A stretch of 64,000 bases of DNA from Saccharothrix deserti (GTDB lineage: Bacteria > Actinomycetota > Actinomycetes > Mycobacteriales > Pseudonocardiaceae), in contig NZ_VKAB01000033.1 in assembly GCF_009769385.1 (NCBI RefSeq), forward strand, positions 1 through 64,000. Direction: 5' to 3'. Under the pieces are notes generated by a model, which had not been told where the DNA came from, did no database searches, and saw only the letters and a list, made by a program, of their open reading frames with translations. Each line of letters starts with the position of its first letter. Position 1 is the stretch's first letter. This document shows positions 46,630 through 55,679 of this stretch, one piece after another. The position numbers were made by a program, and so were the translations under genes.

Positions 46630-48123
46630 ATGTCCACCGACACCACCACTGTCCCGGTTGCCGCTGCGCCGAAGCAGGTCGCTATCAACGATATCGGGAC
46701 GGAGGAGGACTTCCTCGCAGCCATCGACAAGACCATCAAGTACTTCAACGATGGCGATATCGTCGAAGGCACCATCGTCAAGGTCGACCGGGACGAGGTC
46801 CTGCTCGACATCGGCTACAAGACCGAGGGCGTCATCCCCTCGCGCGAGTTGTCGATCAAGCACGACGTCGACCCCAACGAGGTTGTGAAGGTCGGTGACG
46901 AGGTCGAGGCTCTTGTCCTCCAGAAGGAGGACAAGGAAGGTCGGCTGATCCTCTCCAAGAAGCGCGCGCAGTACGAGCGCGCCTGGGGCACCATCGAGGC
47001 GCTCAAGGAGAAGGACGAGCCCGTCAAGGGCACCGTCATCGAGGTCGTCAAGGGTGGCCTCATCCTGGACATCGGTCTGCGCGGCTTCCTCCCCGCCTCG
47101 CTCGTCGAGATGCGTCGCGTCCGCGACCTCCAGCCCTACGTGGGCCGCGAGCTCGAGGCGAAGATCATCGAGCTGGACAAGAACCGCAACAACGTGGTCC
47201 TGTCCCGCCGCGCGTGGCTGGAGCAGACCCAGTCCGAGGTGCGCAGCGAGTTCCTCAACCAGCTCCAGAAGGGCCAGGTCCGCAAGGGCGTCGTGTCCTC
47301 CATCGTCAACTTCGGTGCCTTCGTGGACCTGGGTGGCGTGGACGGCCTGGTGCACGTCTCGGAGCTGTCCTGGAAGCACATCGACCACCCGTCCGAGGTC
47401 GTCGAGGTCGGCCAGGAGGTCACGGTCGAGGTCCTGGACGTCGACATGGAGCGCGAGCGCGTGTCGCTGTCGCTCAAGGCGACGCAGGAAGACCCGTGGC
47501 GCCAGTTCGCCCGCACCCACGCGATCGGCCAGATCGTGCCGGGCAAGGTCACCAAGCTGGTTCCGTTCGGCGCGTTCGTCCGGGTGGACGAGGGCATCGA
47601 GGGCCTGGTCCACATCTCCGAGCTGGCCGAGCGCCACGTCGAGATCCCGGAGCAGGTCGTGCAGGTCGGCGACGACGTCATGGTCAAGGTCATCGACATC
47701 GACCTCGACCGTCGCCGGATCTCGCTGTCGCTCAAGCAGGCCAACGAGGGCTTCACGGTCGACTCCGAGTTCGACCCGACCCAGTACGGCATGGCCGCCG
47801 AGTACGACGACCAGGGGAACTACATCTACCCCGAGGGCTTCGACCCGGAGACCCAGGAGTGGCAGGAAGGCTTCGACAAGCAGCGCGAGGAGTGGGAGCG
47901 TCAGTACGCCGAGGCCCACACGCGCTACGAGGCCCACATGAAGCAGGTCGCCAAGGCCGCTGCCGCCGAGGAAGAGGCTGCCGGGGAGACGAACTACTCC
48001 TCCGGTGGCGAGGCTCCGGCCGCCGCGTCCAGCAGCACGGGCGCCCCGGCCCAGGCCGGTGGCACCCTGGCGAGCGACGAGCAGTTGGCGGCGCTCCGCG
48101 AGAAGCTGTCGGGCGGCGCCTGA
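46630..48123 (+). CDS. rpsA: 30S ribosomal protein S1
   Basis: A 497-residue protein with four S1 (OB-fold) RNA-binding domains at about 35-105, 120-190, 205-275 and 290-360, the last with VTKLVPFGAFVRVDEGIEGLVHISEL. The tail is acidic and Ala/Gly-rich. Four rather than six repeats is the actinobacterial form. ATG 46630 is embedded in ACCTACCTAATG with a weak SD. Codons are of the optimal, strongly expressed type. Recruits mRNA to the ribosome. Confidence 0.97.
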   Translation: MSTDTTTVPVAAAPKQVAINDIGTEEDFLAAIDKTIKYFNDGDIVEGTIVKVDRDEVLLDIGYKTEGVIPSRELSIKHDVDPNEVVKVGDEVEALVLQKEDKEGRLILSKKRAQYERAWGTIEALKEKDEPVKGTVIEVVKGGLILDIGLRGFLPASLVEMRRVRDLQPYVGRELEAKIIELDKNRNNVVLSRRAWLEQTQSEVRSEFLNQLQKGQVRKGVVSSIVNFGAFVDLGGVDGLVHVSELSWKHIDHPSEVVEVGQEVTVEVLDVDMERERVSLSLKATQEDPWRQFARTHAIGQIVPGKVTKLVPFGAFVRVDEGIEGLVHISELAERHVEIPEQVVQVGDDVMVKVIDIDLDRRRISLSLKQANEGFTVDSEFDPTQYGMAAEYDDQGNYIYPEGFDPETQEWQEGFDKQREEWERQYAEAHTRYEAHMKQVAKAAAAEEEAAGETNYSSGGEAPAAASSSTGAPAQAGGTLASDEQLAALREKLSGGA

Positions 48124-48165
48124 GCAGCACCGGCCGGCGGCACCTCGTCGGCTGACTGAAAGACC

Positions 48166-48203
48166 ACGATCGCCCCCTGCCGAACACGGCGGGGGGCGAT
48201 CGT
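48166..48203 (+). terminator. Strong terminator after rpsA
   Basis: Arms ACGATCGCCCCC and GGGGGCGATCGT (12 perfect pairs) extend into GCCG/CGGC around a 4-base loop. 43 bases past the rpsA stop; no long U-tract. Confidence 0.8.
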
Positions 48204-48257
48204 CGTTCCACGCCGTCGCCGTGCGAAGTCGTTGGGGTGCGCTAAGTTGAGAGACCT

Positions 48258-48869
48258 ATGAGCGTGCGGACGATGGTGTTGGCGGCGGTAGTGGTGGTCG
48301 TGTGCGCGGCGTGCTCGACCGAGAAGTCGCCGCCCGCGGCGCCGCCGCAGATCCCGACGATCCTGCCGCCCACGACGATCACCCGCGTCCCGCAGATGGT
48401 GGACCGCCCGCTGCCGGACGACTGCGAGCTGATCGTCCCGGTCGACATCCTGCACCAGCGCCTGGGCCGTGAGCTGCCCGGCGAGCTGCAGACCATCGTC
48501 GGCATCCCCGAACCGTCCCTCGGTCGCACCGCGAAGATCGACTGCTACTACGGCATGGAACGCCAGCCCCTCGCCGCCGCACCGGTCATCATCGGTCTGG
48601 CCACCTACGTGGACGAGCCCACCGCCGCCGGCCGGGTCGCGGACAGCATCGCCGCCGAACGCCAGGAAGGCGCGACCGTCACCCAGGTGGACGTCGGCAA
48701 GCAGAAGGCGTCCCTGGTCAGCACCAAGGACGAACGGCTGCTCATGGGCTCGCTGGGCAAGACGACGTTCGTGAGCCGCGCCAAGGTCGGCGTCGTGCCG
48801 GACGACCTGGTCGGGATCTTCCTCGCCGCCCTCGCCCAGCAGGCCATGACGCCTCTCGAGGACTCCTGA
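48258..48869 (+). CDS. DUF3558-like lipoprotein
   Basis: A 203-residue lipoprotein with lipobox VCAAC (Cys about 19), a Pro/Thr-rich linker and a beta-rich domain with two Cys (CELIVPVDIL and DCYYGM) near 56 and 95 that could form a disulfide. Resembles the DUF3558/LppA-type lipoproteins common in actinobacteria. Role unknown. Between rpsA and coaE. Confidence 0.75.
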   Translation: MSVRTMVLAAVVVVVCAACSTEKSPPAAPPQIPTILPPTTITRVPQMVDRPLPDDCELIVPVDILHQRLGRELPGELQTIVGIPEPSLGRTAKIDCYYGMERQPLAAAPVIIGLATYVDEPTAAGRVADSIAAERQEGATVTQVDVGKQKASLVSTKDERLLMGSLGKTTFVSRAKVGVVPDDLVGIFLAALAQQAMTPLEDS

Positions 48870-48917
48870 GGGTTGTCGAGGACGCCTGAAGATCCTTCGC
48901 ATGGCAGGCTGGTCGCC

Positions 48918-50090
48918 ATGTTGCGCGTGGGACTCTCCGGGGGAATCGGGTCGGGCAAGTCGACGGTGGCGGGCAGGCTCGCCGAACACGGTGCGGTGGT
49001 CGTCGACGCCGACCGGCTGGCCCGGGAGGTGGTCGAACCCGGCACCGACGGCCTCCGGGAGATCGTCGAGGCGTTCGGCCCGGACGTCCTGCACGCGGAC
49101 GGCGCGCTGAACCGGCCCGCGCTCGCGGCGAAGGTGTTCGGCGACCCCGAGGCCCTCGCCACGCTCAACGGCATCACGCACCCGAAGATCGCCGCCCGCA
49201 CGCGTGAGCTGATCGCCGCCGCGCCCGAGGACGCGATCATCGTGCACGACGTGCCGCTGCTGGTGGAGAACGACATGGCGCCGCTCTACCACCTGGTGCT
49301 GATCGTGCACGCGGACCTCGACCAGCGGCTCACCCGGCTACGCGACCGGGGTGTGGCCGAGGAGGACGCGCGCAAGCGCATCGCCGCGCAGGCCGACGAC
49401 GAGCGCCGGCGCGCGGTCGCGGACGTGTGGCTGGACAACTCCGGCACACCCGATCTGGTGTTGGCGCAGGTCGACGCGCTGTGGGCGGACCGGCTGGTGC
49501 GCTACGAGTCGAACATCCGGCTGCGCCGCTACGCCTCCGGTCCGCCGATCGTGGTGCCCTACGACGAGACGTGGCCGGTGCAGGCGGAACGGGTCGCGGC
49601 ACGCATCCGGCTGGTCGCCGGCGGTCGCACGGTCGAGCACATCGGCTCCACGTCGGTGCCCGGTCTCGCGGCCAAGGACGTGCTCGACTTCCAGTTGGGT
49701 GTGAAGTCGTTGGACGAGGCCGAGGAACTGGAGGACGCGCTGGCCGCGGCGGGTTTCCCCGGCATCGGCATCAGCGAGGACACCGTGAGGCACGAGGGCG
49801 ACGCGCCGGAGCTGTGGCACAAGCGGGTGCACGCGGGCGCGGACCCGGGACGGCGGGTCAACCTGCACGTGCGGGTGGAGGGCGGTCCTGGGTGGAACTG
49901 GGCGATGCGGTTCCGCGACTGGCTGCGTGCCGACGAGGGGGCGCGGAAGGAGTACGAGGCGGTCAAGCTGGAGCTGTCCGAGAAGCACAAGGGCGACGCG
50001 GACGGTTTCGCCTACGGCGAGTCGAAGGAGCCGTGGATGGCCGCGGCGACCGCGCGTGTCGATGCGTTCTACCGGGACGGGCGGTCCTGA
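48918..50090 (+). CDS. coaE: Dephospho-CoA kinase fused to GrpB domain
   Basis: A 390-residue two-domain protein. Residues 1-200 are dephospho-CoA kinase, the last step of CoA synthesis: P-loop VGLSGGIGSGKST, DADRLAREVV, HPKIAARTRELI, PLLVEN. Residues 205-390 are a GrpB/nucleotidyltransferase-fold domain with EHIGSTSVPGLAAKDVLDF. This fusion is normal in actinobacteria (as in Mtb), where the GrpB part is needed for folding or regulation. ATG 48918. Confidence 0.96.
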   Translation: MLRVGLSGGIGSGKSTVAGRLAEHGAVVVDADRLAREVVEPGTDGLREIVEAFGPDVLHADGALNRPALAAKVFGDPEALATLNGITHPKIAARTRELIAAAPEDAIIVHDVPLLVENDMAPLYHLVLIVHADLDQRLTRLRDRGVAEEDARKRIAAQADDERRRAVADVWLDNSGTPDLVLAQVDALWADRLVRYESNIRLRRYASGPPIVVPYDETWPVQAERVAARIRLVAGGRTVEHIGSTSVPGLAAKDVLDFQLGVKSLDEAEELEDALAAAGFPGIGISEDTVRHEGDAPELWHKRVHAGADPGRRVNLHVRVEGGPGWNWAMRFRDWLRADEGARKEYEAVKLELSEKHKGDADGFAYGESKEPWMAAATARVDAFYRDGRS

Positions 50091-50133
50091 CCGGACGGGC
50101 GGCTCTGACCGGGACGGGCGGTTCTAAACGGTT

Positions 50134-50652
50134 CTAGAGGGACGGCCACACGTCGAAGATGCCCCGGTGGGTCAGCCACGCGCCGAGGTCGTGCCGGTGG
50201 AGGCTGATCTCCTCCAGGGTGCGGTGCACGGTGCGCAGCGCCTGGTCGGCGTCGCCGGGTGCGAGGACGCGTCCGGCGACGGCGGCGGCGAACTCCTCGG
50301 AGCGCACGATCCGCGCGGTCGTGCCGCCCGGCACGGCCAGGCCCAGCAGCAGGTCGGTGGTGCGCCACGAGCGGCCGTCGCGCTGCACGCGGACCGCGCT
50401 GAGCACGCTCGGACCGCTGCGGGCGTGTCTCGAACGAGGCCGGTAGTGCGTCAACCGGAGCCCCAGTTCGGGCATCAACCAGGTGACCTCGGAATCGGAG
50501 AACGGGTCCTCCGGGGTGGGGCATTCGAGCCTCAGACCCCAGTGCTCCACCCGACAGGTGGACAGGTGCCGCGACATCCCGCTGGAGTAGCTGCGAACTG
50601 CGCTGACGGTGTCGACCACGTCGACCAGCTGAGGTGTGATGACCGCTCCCAC
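50134..50652 (-). CDS. DUF402-family protein (divergent copy)
   Basis: A 172-residue protein starting at GTG 50652 (TTG 50673 would add seven residues). Matches the DUF402/FomD-like fold through VRVQRDGRSWRTTDLLLGLAV...RIVRSEEFAAAVAGRVL...QALRTVHRTLEEISLHRHDLGAWL. The acidic D-x-D-x-D metal-binding pattern of the family is replaced by TTDLLLGL, suggesting loss of the phosphohydrolase activity known for FomD. Paralogue of the next gene. Confidence 0.7.
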   Translation of the reverse strand: MGAVITPQLVDVVDTVSAVRSYSSGMSRHLSTCRVEHWGLRLECPTPEDPFSDSEVTWLMPELGLRLTHYRPRSRHARSGPSVLSAVRVQRDGRSWRTTDLLLGLAVPGGTTARIVRSEEFAAAVAGRVLAPGDADQALRTVHRTLEEISLHRHDLGAWLTHRGIFDVWPSL

Positions 50653-50788
50653 ACGACCCGAGGGTAGCCGCAAGTGTGCACCGGGTAACTGTGCGGGTTG
50701 ATTCGTTATGTCACGGTCTGTGTGGTACGCGGTCTCTATACGGTGACGGACTCGGATGGCGGTTGACCAGCGACTGTGACCGTCTGTA

Positions 50789-51352
50789 TTACTGCCGACG
50801 CCACGTGGTGATCGTTCCCAGGGACGCCAGCCACCGCACCACGTCGTGACCGTGCGCGGCGATGCCCGCCACGGCGCGGTAGGTCGTCTCCAACGCCCAC
50901 TGCGCCCGGTCCGCCTGGATGAGGCCCAGGTCCAGCGCGGTCAGCAGCTCGTCGGTGTCCAGCACGGTGACGCTGCGGCCGGTCCGCACGAGCAGGTCCA
51001 GGTACAGGTCGATCGTCTTCCACACCGACCCGCTGGAGCTGATCTCCACCACGTCCACGTACAGGTCGTAGTCGCGCTCGTGGCCGGGGTGCCAGGACTG
51101 CCGGGTGACGCGCAGGCCGTGCGCGGGCAGCAGCCAGGACTCGAAGTGGGACAGGTGCGGGTGTCCGGACACCGGGCGGAACATGTAGAGGCCGTCCTGG
51201 GTCAGCCGGTACTCCTCGACCCCGCGCAGGTAGCCCTTGGGATCGGTGTTGCTCTTCGCGTCGAGGTCGAAGTACTCGATCTTCGGCGGGTGGATGTGCA
51301 TGCGGGTCCCGGCGGTACTCGACGTCACAGCGCCGACCTTAGGCATCGACAT
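50789..51352 (-). CDS. DUF402-family protein
   Basis: A 187-residue protein with DYDLYVDVVEISSSGSVWKTIDLYLDLLV and VLDTDELLTALDLGLIQADRAQWALETTYRAVAGIA, the DUF402 core in which the acidic residues are better kept than in the neighbour. DUF402/FomD-type proteins are metal-dependent nucleotide or nucleotidyl-phosphonate hydrolases. Start ATG 51352, GGGG 15 bases upstream; a GTG at 51328 is possible. 115 bases separate the two DUF402 genes. Likely a gene duplication. Confidence 0.75.
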   Translation of the reverse strand: MSMPKVGAVTSSTAGTRMHIHPPKIEYFDLDAKSNTDPKGYLRGVEEYRLTQDGLYMFRPVSGHPHLSHFESWLLPAHGLRVTRQSWHPGHERDYDLYVDVVEISSSGSVWKTIDLYLDLLVRTGRSVTVLDTDELLTALDLGLIQADRAQWALETTYRAVAGIAAHGHDVVRWLASLGTITTWRRQ

Positions 51353-51409
51353 GGGCGGATTACCCCATCCTGTCACCCGAAAGGAGGATGATCGCTTACT
51401 CTTCCCGCC

Positions 51410-52717
51410 ATGTTCGGCATCATCCGCCCCTGTCGCAACCGTCTGGGCCCTGAGCTGCGCGAGTCGTGGCTGGCGCACCTGTGCGGGCTCTGCCTGGCGC
51501 TGCGCGACGACCACGGCCACATGGCGCGCGTGGTCACCAACTACGACGGTCTGGTGATCTCCGCTCTGGTGGAGGCGCAGGCGGGGCGGTCGCGGCGGGC
51601 GGCGGGGCCGTGTGCGTTGCGCGGGATGCAGTCGGCGGACGTGGCTGTGGGGACGGGCGCGCGTTTGGCGGCGTCGGTGTCCCTGGTGCTGGCCTCGGCG
51701 AAGGTCGGGGACCACGTGTCCGACGGCGACGGGGTGTTCGGGCACGCGCCGATGCGCGGTGTCGGCAGGCAGGTGGCGCGGCGGTGGGCGGCACAGGCCT
51801 CGGCCACGGGGTCGGATCTGGGGTTCGACACGGCGGTGCTGGTGGACGCGGTGCGGCGGCAGTCGTCGGTCGAGGCGGGGGCCGGGCCCGGTTCATCCGT
51901 GCTGGCGGTGACCGAGCCGACCGAGACGGCGGCGGGCGAGGCCGTGGCGCAGACCGCCGTGCTGACCGGGCGTCCGGCGAACGCGGCGCCGTTGCGCGAG
52001 GTCGGACGGCTGTTCGGGCGGTTGGCGCACCTGCTGGACGCGGTGGAGGACCTGGAGGCCGACCGGGCGTCCGGTGCGTGGAACCCGTTGGTGGCGACCG
52101 GCACCGGGTTGGACGAGGTCCGGCGGTTGTGCGACGACGCGGCGTTGGGCATCGAGCTCGCGATGAAGGAAGTGGAGTTCGCCGACGACCGGCTGGTGCA
52201 CGTGCTGCTGGTGCACGAGCTGCGGGAGTCGATCCGGCGGGCGTTCGGCGAGGTGCACTCGCATACCCCTGAGCTGCACGCTCCTGAGCTGCACACGCCG
52301 CAGCCGCCGCCCGGCTGGCAGCCCCAGCGTGGGATGTACCCGCCGCCTGCTCAGCCGGGTCCTTACGGCGGGCAAGGTCCGTATGGCGGCAGCGTGCCGC
52401 CTCCGGGGCCCGTGCCGCCGCCCTCGGCGCCGGGCACCGGTGGGCCGCCGGAGCCGCCTGCGGACGGCAAGAAGCGGCGGAAGGCGAAGCCACCCGGTCC
52501 GGGTGGCGGGCTGTGGTTCTGGCCGAAGCTCGTGAAGCCGCCTCGCAGCCGTGGTGTGCTGCTGGGCTGCCTTGCCCTGCTCTACCAGTGCGGCACGTGC
52601 CAGTACTGCTGCCGCGACCCGTTCCCGGGACCGTGGAGCGGGAAGTGGCGCGAGGGGTGCTGCAACTGCGACAGCTCGGGCTGCGACAACTGCTCGGGCT
52701 GCGACTGCAACTGCTGA
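51410..52717 (+). CDS. DUF5685-family protein with 13-cysteine C-terminal tail
   Basis: A 435-residue protein. The N-terminal domain (1-290), with MFGIIRPCRNRLGPELRESWLAHLCGLCLALRDDHG, is the DUF5685 helical domain. Next is a Pro/Gly-rich linker (295-380: PPPGWQPQRGMYPPPAQPG), then a basic stretch (GKKRRKAKPPG). The last 54 residues hold 13 cysteines (GVLLGCLALLYQCGTCQYCC, ending CDNCSGCDCNC). Divergent from the DUF402 gene and 63 bases before uvrB. The family function is unknown to me; metal binding or a processed peptide is conceivable. Confidence 0.85.
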   Translation: MFGIIRPCRNRLGPELRESWLAHLCGLCLALRDDHGHMARVVTNYDGLVISALVEAQAGRSRRAAGPCALRGMQSADVAVGTGARLAASVSLVLASAKVGDHVSDGDGVFGHAPMRGVGRQVARRWAAQASATGSDLGFDTAVLVDAVRRQSSVEAGAGPGSSVLAVTEPTETAAGEAVAQTAVLTGRPANAAPLREVGRLFGRLAHLLDAVEDLEADRASGAWNPLVATGTGLDEVRRLCDDAALGIELAMKEVEFADDRLVHVLLVHELRESIRRAFGEVHSHTPELHAPELHTPQPPPGWQPQRGMYPPPAQPGPYGGQGPYGGSVPPPGPVPPPSAPGTGGPPEPPADGKKRRKAKPPGPGGGLWFWPKLVKPPRSRGVLLGCLALLYQCGTCQYCCRDPFPGPWSGKWREGCCNCDSSGCDNCSGCDCNC

Positions 52718-52724
52718 GCTTCCG

Positions 52725-52743
52725 TCGCCCTGACGAGGGGCGA
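52725..52743 (+). terminator. Small hairpin after the DUF5685 gene
   Basis: TCGCCC / GGGCGA with a 7-base loop, 7 bases past the stop. Weak terminator candidate. Confidence 0.4.
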
Positions 52744-52780
52744 TCGGAATTTGTCGTACCCCCGGCGTACCGTTTTACCC

Positions 52781-54940
52781 GTGGCATTCCCAACCGAGAT
52801 CCCGGTCAAGGCGCACTCGTCGCATCGTCCCGTCGGTGAGATCCCCCGCACCGACGGGAAGTTCCGAATGGTCAGCGACTACCAGCCGGCGGGCGATCAG
52901 CCGGCGGCGATCGCGGAGCTCGAACGGCGCATCCGCGCCGGGGAGAAGGACGTGGTGCTGCTCGGCGCCACCGGCACCGGCAAGTCGGCCACCACGGCGT
53001 GGCTGGTGGAGAAGGTGCAGCGGCCCACGCTGGTGATGGCGCCGAACAAGACGCTGGCCGCGCAGCTGGCGAACGAGCTGAAGGAGTTCTTCCCGGACAA
53101 CGCGGTGGAGTACTTCGTCAGCTACTACGACTACTACCAGCCCGAGGCGTACATCCCGCAGACGGACACGTACATCGAGAAGGACTCGTCGATCAACGAG
53201 GACGTCGAACGGCTGCGCCACTCGGCCACGATGAGCCTGCTGACCAGGCGTGACGTGATCGTGGTCGCGTCCGTGTCGTGCATCTACGGCCTCGGCACGC
53301 CGCAGTCCTACCTCGACCGGTCGATCAAGCTGGAGGTGGGCGGCGAGGTCGAGCGCGACCTGCTGCTCCGCGCCCTGGTCGACGTCCAGTACACGCGCAA
53401 CGACATCGCGTTCAACCGCGGCACGTTCCGGGTCCGCGGCGACACGGTGGAGATCATCCCGGCGTACGAGGAGCTGGCGCTGCGGGTCGAGTTCTTCGGC
53501 GACGAGATCGACAAGCTCTACTACCTGCACCCCCTGACCGGTGACGTGGTCAAGGAGGTCGACGAGCTGCGCATCTTCCCGGCCACCCACTACGTGGCGG
53601 GCCCGGAGCGGATGGAGAAGGCGATCCGCAACATCGAGGTCGAGCTGGCCGACCGGCTGGCCACGCTGGAGCGGCAGGGCAAGCTGCTGGAGGCGCAGCG
53701 GCTGCGCATGCGCACCGCGTACGACATCGAGATGATGCGCCAGGTCGGCTTCTGCAACGGCATCGAGAACTACTCGCGCCACATCGACGACCGGGGGCCG
53801 GGCACCGCGCCCGCGACCCTCATCGACTACTTCCCGGACGACTTCCTGATGGTCATCGACGAGTCGCACGTGACGGTGCCGCAGATCGGCGGCATGTACG
53901 AGGGCGACGCGTCGCGCAAGCGGAACCTGGTGGAGCACGGCTTCCGGCTGCCCAGCGCGCTGGACAACCGACCGTTGACGTGGGAGGAGTTCGCCGACCG
54001 GATCGGCCAGACCATCTACCTGTCCGCGACACCTGGTCCGTACGAGATGGGGCAGGCGGGCGGCGAGTTCGTGGAGCAGGTCATCCGCCCGACCGGCCTG
54101 GTCGACCCCGAGGTGGTCGTCAAGCCGACCGAGGGCCAGATCGACGACCTGGTGCACGAGATCCGGGTGCGGGCGGAGAAGGACGAGCGGGTCCTGGTCA
54201 CCACGCTGACCAAGAAGATGGCCGAGGACCTCACGGACTACCTGCTCGAACTCGGGATCCGGGTGCGGTACCTGCACTCGGAGGTCGACACGTTGCGCCG
54301 GGTCGAGCTGTTGCGCCAGTTGCGGCTGGGTGATTACGACGTGCTGATCGGTATCAACCTGCTGCGGGAGGGGCTGGACCTGCCCGAGGTGTCGTTGGTC
54401 GCGATCCTCGACGCGGACAAGGAAGGGTTCCTGCGGTCCGGGACGAGTCTGATCCAGACGATTGGTCGTGCGGCTCGCAACGTGTCCGGGCAGGTCCACA
54501 TGTACGCGGACCGGATCACGGATTCGATGCAGCACGCGATCGAGGAGACGAATCGTCGGCGGGCCAAGCAGATCGCGTACAACGAGGAGCGAGGGCTCGA
54601 TCCGCAGCCGTTGCGGAAGAAGATCACGGATATCCTGGAGCAGGTCTACGCCGAGGCCGAGGACGCCATCGCACCCGGAGGCTCGGGGCGCAATGCCTCG
54701 CGTGGGAAGAAGCCCACTGGGGATCCGGGCGCGGGCGGGCGTGGTGGGTCTGGTGTGCTGGCCGGCCGCGACACCGGCACCATGGCCCGTTCGGAGCTGG
54801 CCGACCTGGTGCAGCAGTTGACCGACCAGATGATGAACGCCGCGCGTGAACTCCAGTTCGAGTTGGCCGCGCGGTTGCGTGACGAGATCCAGGACCTGAA
54901 GAAGGAACTGCGGGGCATGGACGCTGCCGGGGTCAAGTAG
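52781..54940 (+). CDS. uvrB: Excinuclease ABC subunit UvrB
   Basis: A 719-residue nucleotide-excision repair helicase-like subunit. Walker A GATGTGKS, the beta-hairpin YFVSYYDYYQPEAYIPQTDTYIEKD, DEAD-like FLMVIDESHVTVPQ, motif V/VI ASLIQTIGRAARN (as TSLIQTIGRAARN) and a C-terminal UVR coiled coil (LTDQMMNAARELQFELAARLRDEIQ). GTG 52781 gives an N-terminus matching mycobacterial UvrB (MAFPTE...); the reading frame is open 30 bases further upstream. Confidence 0.97.
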   Translation: MAFPTEIPVKAHSSHRPVGEIPRTDGKFRMVSDYQPAGDQPAAIAELERRIRAGEKDVVLLGATGTGKSATTAWLVEKVQRPTLVMAPNKTLAAQLANELKEFFPDNAVEYFVSYYDYYQPEAYIPQTDTYIEKDSSINEDVERLRHSATMSLLTRRDVIVVASVSCIYGLGTPQSYLDRSIKLEVGGEVERDLLLRALVDVQYTRNDIAFNRGTFRVRGDTVEIIPAYEELALRVEFFGDEIDKLYYLHPLTGDVVKEVDELRIFPATHYVAGPERMEKAIRNIEVELADRLATLERQGKLLEAQRLRMRTAYDIEMMRQVGFCNGIENYSRHIDDRGPGTAPATLIDYFPDDFLMVIDESHVTVPQIGGMYEGDASRKRNLVEHGFRLPSALDNRPLTWEEFADRIGQTIYLSATPGPYEMGQAGGEFVEQVIRPTGLVDPEVVVKPTEGQIDDLVHEIRVRAEKDERVLVTTLTKKMAEDLTDYLLELGIRVRYLHSEVDTLRRVELLRQLRLGDYDVLIGINLLREGLDLPEVSLVAILDADKEGFLRSGTSLIQTIGRAARNVSGQVHMYADRITDSMQHAIEETNRRRAKQIAYNEERGLDPQPLRKKITDILEQVYAEAEDAIAPGGSGRNASRGKKPTGDPGAGGRGGSGVLAGRDTGTMARSELADLVQQLTDQMMNAARELQFELAARLRDEIQDLKKELRGMDAAGVK

Positions 54941-54991
54941 TTCCTCTTGCCGACGGTTCCGGGTCCGGCTCATTGCCGGTGGGTTGGGTCC

Positions 54992-55055
54992 GGCTCGATT
55001 TGACATGGGCCCTTACGGGCGCCGGAGGCAGGCCGCAGCCATGTCAAATCGAGCC
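54992..55055. repeat. 16-bp perfect inverted repeat, 64-bp palindromic element
   Basis: GGCTCGATTTGACATG at 54992-55007 is matched exactly by its reverse complement at 55040-55055. The 32-base middle can partly pair too. 51 bases past the uvrB stop. May be a terminator, or a REP-like or MITE-like dispersed element; AT-rich ends in a GC-rich genome fit the latter. Confidence 0.85.
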
Positions 55056-55123
55056 TCGTCGGCCGCTGACGGTTGGGGTAATCGGTCGGGTGTTCGCCAT
55101 GTGGGGCATCCTGCCGGCCGGTC

Positions 55124-55182
55124 GTTGTCGCGAAAGGCGCGCTGAGGTCACTCGACGTCCCGAACGCGCCTTTCGAGGCAAC
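55124..55182. repeat. 11-bp inverted repeat, second palindromic element after uvrB
   Basis: CGAAAGGCGCG (55131-55141) and CGCGCCTTTCG (55165-55175) are perfect inverted repeats. GTTG/CAAC flank them outside a 3-base mismatch. About 70 bases beyond the 54992 element and before the minus-strand gene at 55230. No coding sequence lies between them. Confidence 0.75.
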
Positions 55183-55229
55183 GGGAAGCCGCCGCTGAAG
55201 AGGCCTGGTGAACGTTTGTGGTCACGGCA

Positions 55230-55622
55230 CTAGCCAGGTGTGACGGCTGCCCGGACCTTGCCGACCACGGCGTCCTCGGCTGCGCCGACGCGGCCGTCCG
55301 CCGAGGCGACCTCCTCGCAGATCGCGAGCACGGCCGAGGGGAACGCGTCCGCCTCCGTCGGCGCCTTCGCGGCGAGGATGGCCATGGAGCGCCGTAGTGC
55401 CGCCAGCACGCCGTTCTCCACGTCGGCGGTGGAGCCGGCTGGTAGTTCGGGGCGGGCGGCGCCGAGGACCTGGCGCAGCTGTGGTGAGAACCTGGCCATT
55501 GCGCGGATGCCCGCGTGGCTCTCCTCGTCCAGCGCGCCGGGTTCTGCGGTTGACACCAGCACCATTGCGCCGAAGACGGCCGTACGCAGGGTCCGGCTTT
55601 CCTCGTCCGTGTAGACAGTCAC
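55230..55622 (-). CDS. Hypothetical helical protein (possibly TerB-like)
   Basis: A 130-residue helical protein; the end AICEEVASADGRVGAAEDAVVGKVRAAV looks like the conserved ADGxVxxxE segment of TerB-like proteins, but the metal-binding Asp/Glu set is not complete. GTG 55622 start. Divergent from the MmcQ/YjbR gene with 57 bases between them. Confidence 0.6.
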   Translation of the reverse strand: MTVYTDEESRTLRTAVFGAMVLVSTAEPGALDEESHAGIRAMARFSPQLRQVLGAARPELPAGSTADVENGVLAALRRSMAILAAKAPTEADAFPSAVLAICEEVASADGRVGAAEDAVVGKVRAAVTPG

Positions 55623-55679
55623 ACGAATAGCCTAAAGGCTGATGCCCGTTGGTGATCCGTCACGAGTGAGAGAGCGGTC

